Source: Pseudomonadota bacterium
GTDB taxonomy: Bacteria; Pseudomonadota; Alphaproteobacteria; ATCC43930; CGMCC-115725
Assembly (NCBI GenBank): GCA_021812165.1
Contig: JAKAOO010000007.1
Location: forward strand, 1 to 34,316
Length of the DNA: 34,316 bases
Direction: 5' to 3'
Below are positions 31,107 to 34,316 of this stretch, piece after piece. A program made the position numbers and the translations under genes. The notes under the pieces were generated by a model. The model was not told where the DNA came from and did not search any database. It saw nothing but the letters and a program-made list of their open reading frames with translations. Each line of letters starts with the position of its first letter. Within the stretch, counting starts at the first letter, position 1.

Positions 31107-33017
31107 CTAATTCCGGCCGAAGCTGAACATGCCCGTCAGGTTGCCGATCGCCGGGCTGTTTTCGGGGACATAGGGGTTGTTTTTCGCGGCGATCGGGTTC
31201 GGGAGGTTGTCGCGGCTGTCGGCCGAGATCGTCTGGCCGATATTCCAGTTTCTCTCGACAAACTTGTCGAAGGAGACGTGATCGTAATAGGTGTGCACCA
31301 TCCCGACGCCCTTCGACAGAGGCGAAACGACAAGGAGCGGGACGCGCGTGCCGTCGCCGAAGAAGTCGATCGGCTGGATATAACCGGAATCGTAATATCC
31401 GCCGCCCTCGTCGAAGGTGATCATGATCGCGGTGTGCCGCCAAAGCGACGGGTTGGCTTGGATCATATCGATGATCTTGCGCGAGAACCCTTCGAGCAGT
31501 TCGAGCTTGGAGGAGGCCGGGTGGCCGTCGAGGAAGCCGTCCGGCTTGACGATCGAGACTGCCGGCAAGGCATTATTCTGGATATCTGCATAAAGCTGGT
31601 GAATGCCTTGCAGGTTCTGGCGCAAGGCCGGGTTGGTCATGATCTGCGTCGAATAGAGGAAGGGATCGCAGATGTTGCAGTAGCCGCCGCTGCCGTTGTA
31701 TTTTTCCCCGTCCTCTTTGCCGCCGTCCCAGCCTTCGCCATAATATCTCCACGAGATGTCATGCGCCGTCAAAAGCAGGCCGAGATTGGGCTCCTCGCTT
31801 GGCGGAATCGTGAAGTCGGTGGCTCCCAAAGGCGCCGGGGTGCCGTTCCCGAGGTAACCGGGATTATAGTTGTTGACGAGATAATACGCGTTGCTCTCGC
31901 AATCGCCGCCGTTGAACGGCTGGTAGGGGAGCGAGGTCAGATAGCCCATGACGGGCGCGACGCCCGGCTGGGTCGGGTCGGAGCAACCGACATAAGAACC
32001 GCCCCCGTATCCGTCCTCGGTGTACCAGTTGTTCGTTCCCGCCATCGGATTGGGATTCTCGATCTGGTTCGAGGGCGGCGTGCCGGGAGTGCCGCCGGGA
32101 TTGGCGTAAAAGATCGTCGTGCCGAAGCCGAAGGCGATGTGGTTCGCCCCGGTGCCGCCGAGGATCGCCTGATGGTAGTTGTCGGCAAGCGCATATTCGT
32201 GGGCGAGTTTGGTAAAATAGCTCACGTCGCCTGCCGCCACATTGTAAAAGCCCATCGAATTGGCGCCTTCCTCGGTGCTCTCGTCGGTAAAGGGCGAGGG
32301 CGGAGGGTTGCCGTTGCCGCCGGTGCCGACCGTGACTCCAACCCATGGGAAAAGGTCGTTTTTGCAGCCGCTCGGGTTCTGTGCGGTCGCTGTGGTCCCG
32401 TCGCAATCGATCTCCTGCCACATCTGGAAGAAGCGATGCACGATGTCGCCCGTGTAATCGTCGTAGGAAACCGAGCTTGTCAGGTCGAACGGGCCGTTCG
32501 GCAAATTCGAGGGAAAGCGGCTGTCGGCCGAATTCGCAGGCAGACCCGTTCCGCCGATCGTCAGGAGGTTATAGGCGTTGTTTGGAAGCGCCGGCTCGAC
32601 CGATTGCGCAGCGGCCACGGAAGGAAAGGGCGCGCTGATGTGGGCGTAGTTGGTATTTGGCTGCGGCAGGACGCCGAAGGGCGAAGTCTTGGTGGGGTGG
32701 ATCGAATACGTCCCTGTGTCGGAGGCCTGCCATTGTTGGGCTGAAGCGAAATTAGGCCCGGGAGTGCCGTCGGCATTGACGATGCCTTCGGAAAGCAGGT
32801 TCCAAACCGTCTGTCCCTTGTTGGGGACAAAGGTGCCGAAAACGTTGTCGAACGTGCGATTCTCCCCGATGATCAGGATCACGTGCTTGATCGGGGTCCT
32901 TGTCGCGTCGTCGCCACGCCCTTCCTGCGCGTAAGCCTGCGGCGCGGCAAGCGCCCCGCCCAGCACGCCGGCAAGCATGAGAGGGGCGAGCCATATCTTA
33001 GAGCGCTGTGCTTTCAT
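31107..33017 (-). CDS. Secreted phosphoesterase (phospholipase C / acid phosphatase family)
   Basis: This 636-aa exported protein has a signal peptide (MLAGVLGGALAAPQAYA, cut near residue 30). It has the PF04185-type phosphoesterase pattern: KHVILIIGENRTFDNVFGTF, then AILGGTGANH, TAIMITFDEGGGYYDSG and DGTRVPLLVVSPLSKG with YYDHVSFDKFVERN. Known members are phospholipase C and acid phosphatase A, which release phosphate outside the cytoplasm. The ATG at 33017 has AGGGA about 8 nt upstream. It lies between arsC and acr3, an unusual place, and phosphate scavenging next to arsenic genes fits the neighbourhood. The exact substrate is unknown. Confidence 0.88.
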   Translation of the reverse strand: MKAQRSKIWLAPLMLAGVLGGALAAPQAYAQEGRGDDATRTPIKHVILIIGENRTFDNVFGTFVPNKGQTVWNLLSEGIVNADGTPGPNFASAQQWQASDTGTYSIHPTKTSPFGVLPQPNTNYAHISAPFPSVAAAQSVEPALPNNAYNLLTIGGTGLPANSADSRFPSNLPNGPFDLTSSVSYDDYTGDIVHRFFQMWQEIDCDGTTATAQNPSGCKNDLFPWVGVTVGTGGNGNPPPSPFTDESTEEGANSMGFYNVAAGDVSYFTKLAHEYALADNYHQAILGGTGANHIAFGFGTTIFYANPGGTPGTPPSNQIENPNPMAGTNNWYTEDGYGGGSYVGCSDPTQPGVAPVMGYLTSLPYQPFNGGDCESNAYYLVNNYNPGYLGNGTPAPLGATDFTIPPSEEPNLGLLLTAHDISWRYYGEGWDGGKEDGEKYNGSGGYCNICDPFLYSTQIMTNPALRQNLQGIHQLYADIQNNALPAVSIVKPDGFLDGHPASSKLELLEGFSRKIIDMIQANPSLWRHTAIMITFDEGGGYYDSGYIQPIDFFGDGTRVPLLVVSPLSKGVGMVHTYYDHVSFDKFVERNWNIGQTISADSRDNLPNPIAAKNNPYVPENSPAIGNLTGMFSFGRN

Positions 33018-33198
33018 CGCGATTTCCCTTCTTTTGATGAAACCGCGCGAAAGATAGAGTCTCGTGGTTACACTATTTTGTCGGAAAAAAGTCAGTGCGA
33101 TGACGGCCGGTCGCTTTTGCAAAGCGCTGCGGGCGGGGCCAGGGGCTTCGCTCGCGCCGGCCGGCGATGCAGCGAGGAGAGCGCTCACGCTTTTTCCG

Positions 33199-33696
33199 TC
33201 AGAGGCGCCGGCCGAGCGCATCGGCGCGGCGCTTCAGAGACAGGCGGTCGAGCTTGTCGATCGGCAGCGCGAGGAAGAGCTTGATCCGCGTCTCGAGCCG
33301 CCGGCAGGCGTTATCGAAGGCTTGCCTGCGCTCCTCTGCCGTGCCCTCGACGGCAGCCGGGTCGGGCACGCCCCAATGCGCGGTGACGGGATTGCCCGGC
33401 CAAAGGGGGCAGGCTTCGCCGGCCGCCTCATCGCAGACCGTAAAGACGAAATCCATGACCGGCGCGCCCGGCCGCGTGAATTCCTCCCAGCTTTTGCTGT
33501 AGAGCCCGCTCGTGCGCAGACGGCGCCGTTCGAGCAGCTCGAGTGCGAGCGGGTGCACGGCCCCCTTCGGGAAGCTTCCGCCGCTATAGGCTTTGAAGCG
33601 TCCCTTGCCCCAATGGTCGAGCAGGGCCTCGGCAAGGATGCTTCGCGCCGAGTTGCCCGTGCAGAGAAAGAGAACGTTGTAGACATTGTTGCTCAT
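33199..33696 (-). CDS. arsC: Arsenate reductase, low-molecular-weight phosphatase type
   Basis: This 165-aa enzyme reduces arsenate to arsenite. It has the phosphatase loop CTGNSARS at residue 12 (Cys12, Arg18), and Cys88 and Cys96 in VCDEAAGEACPLWPG serve the thiol relay. DPAAVEGTAEERRQAF follows, as in the family. Its length is slightly above the thioredoxin-linked form. It starts 25 nt after the arsR stop on the same strand, so the two form an operon. The start ATG at 33696 precedes the family N-terminus directly. Confidence 0.92.
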   Translation of the reverse strand: MSNNVYNVLFLCTGNSARSILAEALLDHWGKGRFKAYSGGSFPKGAVHPLALELLERRRLRTSGLYSKSWEEFTRPGAPVMDFVFTVCDEAAGEACPLWPGNPVTAHWGVPDPAAVEGTAEERRQAFDNACRRLETRIKLFLALPIDKLDRLSLKRRADALGRRL

Positions 33697-33721
33697 TTGG
33701 GCCGGCCGAGGATCGGCGCCG

Positions 33722-34081
33722 TCACGCTGCCGTGGTCTTCGGTTGGGAATCCGCGACCGCAGCCGCGGGGTTGCAGAGGGGCCTCGATGCCGCCCCGTCT
33801 CGGCCGCAGCAGTTTTCGGTCAGGTAGGCGAGGAGCGCGTTCATCGTTCCGTATTCGGCCGAATAGAGGAGCTGCCGGCTTCTGCGGCGCTGCGCGATGA
33901 GTCCGCAGTGGACGAGCTGCGCCAGGTGAAAGGAGAGCGAGGAGGGATGGACGCCAAGGCGTTTCGCAATGATCCCCGCGGGCAAGCCTTCGGGGCCGCA
34001 TGCGACGAGCAGCCGATAGAGTTCGAGCCGGGTCTCCTGGGCGAGCGCGCCCAAGGCGGCGATTGCCCGGATTCGATCCAT
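33722..34081 (-). CDS. arsR: ArsR-family arsenic-responsive repressor
   Basis: This 119-aa winged-helix repressor has ALAQETRLELYRLLV at the N-terminus, the recognition helix region VHPSSLSFHLAQLVHCGLI, and RSRQLLYSAEYGTMNALLAYL. Cysteines 91-92 (ENCC) and Cys103 form a C-terminal triad like the As(III) site of Acidithiobacillus-type ArsR, unlike the E. coli site in the DNA-binding helix. The ATG at 34081 matches the family start. It controls arsC and probably the genes downstream, and has its own AT-rich promoter region between itself and the Pho box. Confidence 0.92.
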   Translation of the reverse strand: MDRIRAIAALGALAQETRLELYRLLVACGPEGLPAGIIAKRLGVHPSSLSFHLAQLVHCGLIAQRRRSRQLLYSAEYGTMNALLAYLTENCCGRDGAASRPLCNPAAAVADSQPKTTAA

Positions 34082-34114
34082 GGGACGTCACATTCCGATT
34101 CTTCAGCAAGTATC

Positions 34115-34143
34115 AAAATAATAGCCGCCGTCATGCGAGTCAA
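34115..34143 (-). promoter_or_regulatory. Likely arsR promoter with a TCAAAATA repeat over the -10
   Basis: On the minus strand TTGACT (34143-34138) and TATTTT (34120-34115) are spaced by 17 bp. The sequence TCAAAATA occurs at 34113-34120, over the -10, and again at 34153-34160, 40 bp away; these may be ArsR half-sites that shut the promoter without arsenite. Confidence 0.5.
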
Positions 34144-34190
34144 CGATAATTCTCAAAATATCGGAGGATGCGATCCTACCACCGCCGAGA

Positions 34191-34208
34191 GGGTCATAAA
34201 TCTGTCAT
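34191..34208 (+). promoter_or_regulatory. Second Pho box, driving the gene at the right edge
   Basis: GGGTCATAAATCTGTCAT matches the PhoB consensus except its first two bases. A weak -10 (TAGGGT, 34219-34224) is placed 10 nt later, exactly as in the first box. It faces away from arsR towards the plus-strand gene at 34278. Confidence 0.7.
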
Positions 34209-34277
34209 CGAAGGACGCTAGGGTGCCGCTCGCTTTCGGGGGGCCGAGAGCGCGCTCCGCTTGTCGCGGTGCGAGGC

Positions 34278-34316
34278 ATGACAGATGAAATGACAGATGA
34301 AAGGAACTTTTTCGAT
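34278..34316 (+). CDS. Start of an unknown gene, cut by the window edge
   Basis: An ATG at 34278 begins a frame open to the end of the window, reading MTDEMTDERNFFD. The 12-base sequence ATGACAGATGAA is repeated exactly, so a second ATG at 34290 is an equal candidate. Upstream GCGAGG is very close to the first ATG and 13 nt before the second. The Pho box about 70 nt upstream suggests a phosphate-starvation gene, but the product cannot be named from 13 residues. Confidence 0.5.
   Translation, partial: MTDEMTDERNFFD

Noticed and set aside
33089-33106. Degenerate Pho box upstream of the phosphoesterase (CCGTCATCGCACTGACTT on the minus strand)
   Set aside because: Only about 11 of 18 bases match and no -10 lies at the expected distance, so PhoB control of the phosphoesterase is not supported directly.
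1-34316. CRISPR arrays, tRNA/rRNA genes, transposases, phage genes, origins
   Set aside because: None was found: no regularly spaced repeats, cloverleaf-like segments or recombinase motifs were seen by eye.

Overview
The window is high-GC (roughly two-thirds G+C by eye) and looks like chromosome of an alphaproteobacterium. The clues are a hemD / mitofilin-family (Mic60-like) / HemY-N run, a DUF3311-plus-MctP symporter pair, and an intergenic palindromic repeat of the kind common in Hyphomicrobiales. Genus cannot be fixed from the sequence. No rRNA, tRNA, CRISPR array, transposase or phage gene was seen.

Layout. (1) 1-5375, minus strand: an electron-transfer operon read nfnA-nfnB-korA-korB, with a perfect FNR/FixK-type box upstream and a 231-bp palindromic element between nfnB and korA. 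(2) 5639-6780, plus: a small exported cupredoxin-like protein and an exported probable outer-membrane protein. (3) 6941-9393, minus: a cyclase-family hydrolase and an MFS transporter, with a near-perfect FNR-type box upstream. (4) 9614-13258, minus: hemD, a Mic60-like gene and hemY; HemY carries an in-frame insertion that shares a sequence block with the palindromic element. (5) 13327-16823, plus: a possible 40-aa small protein, a SIMPL-domain protein, thiE, a DUF3311 protein and an MctP-like permease. (6) 16973-23051: a tiny His/Trp-rich exported protein, a TcuA-like flavoprotein, a CBS pair protein, a conserved-looking unknown, an AI-2E-type permease, a cupin-like protein, and an MBL-fold hydrolase preceded by a candidate GEMM-like (c-di-GMP-I) riboswitch. 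(7) 23332-28057, plus: a branched-chain amino-acid-type ABC importer with a fused permease-ATPase. (8) 28079-34316: a phosphate/arsenate neighbourhood. It has a PhoB-box-driven CYTH-CHAD protein (polyphosphate-type domains), the arsenite exporter acr3, a secreted phosphoesterase, arsC and arsR, and at the right edge a second Pho box in front of a gene that runs out of the window.

How it works together. The left end suggests oxygen-responsive production or use of low-potential electrons: 2-oxoacid oxidation linked through ferredoxin to an Nfn-type NAD(P)H transhydrogenase. The right end links phosphate starvation to arsenic detoxification. This makes physiological sense because arsenate enters through phosphate uptake systems. 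The strongest candidates for something undescribed are the Pho/Ars neighbourhood with its apparent AUC-start CYTH-CHAD gene, the candidate riboswitch at 22068-22138, the in-frame repeat-like insertion in HemY, and the small ORFs at 13327 and 23249.
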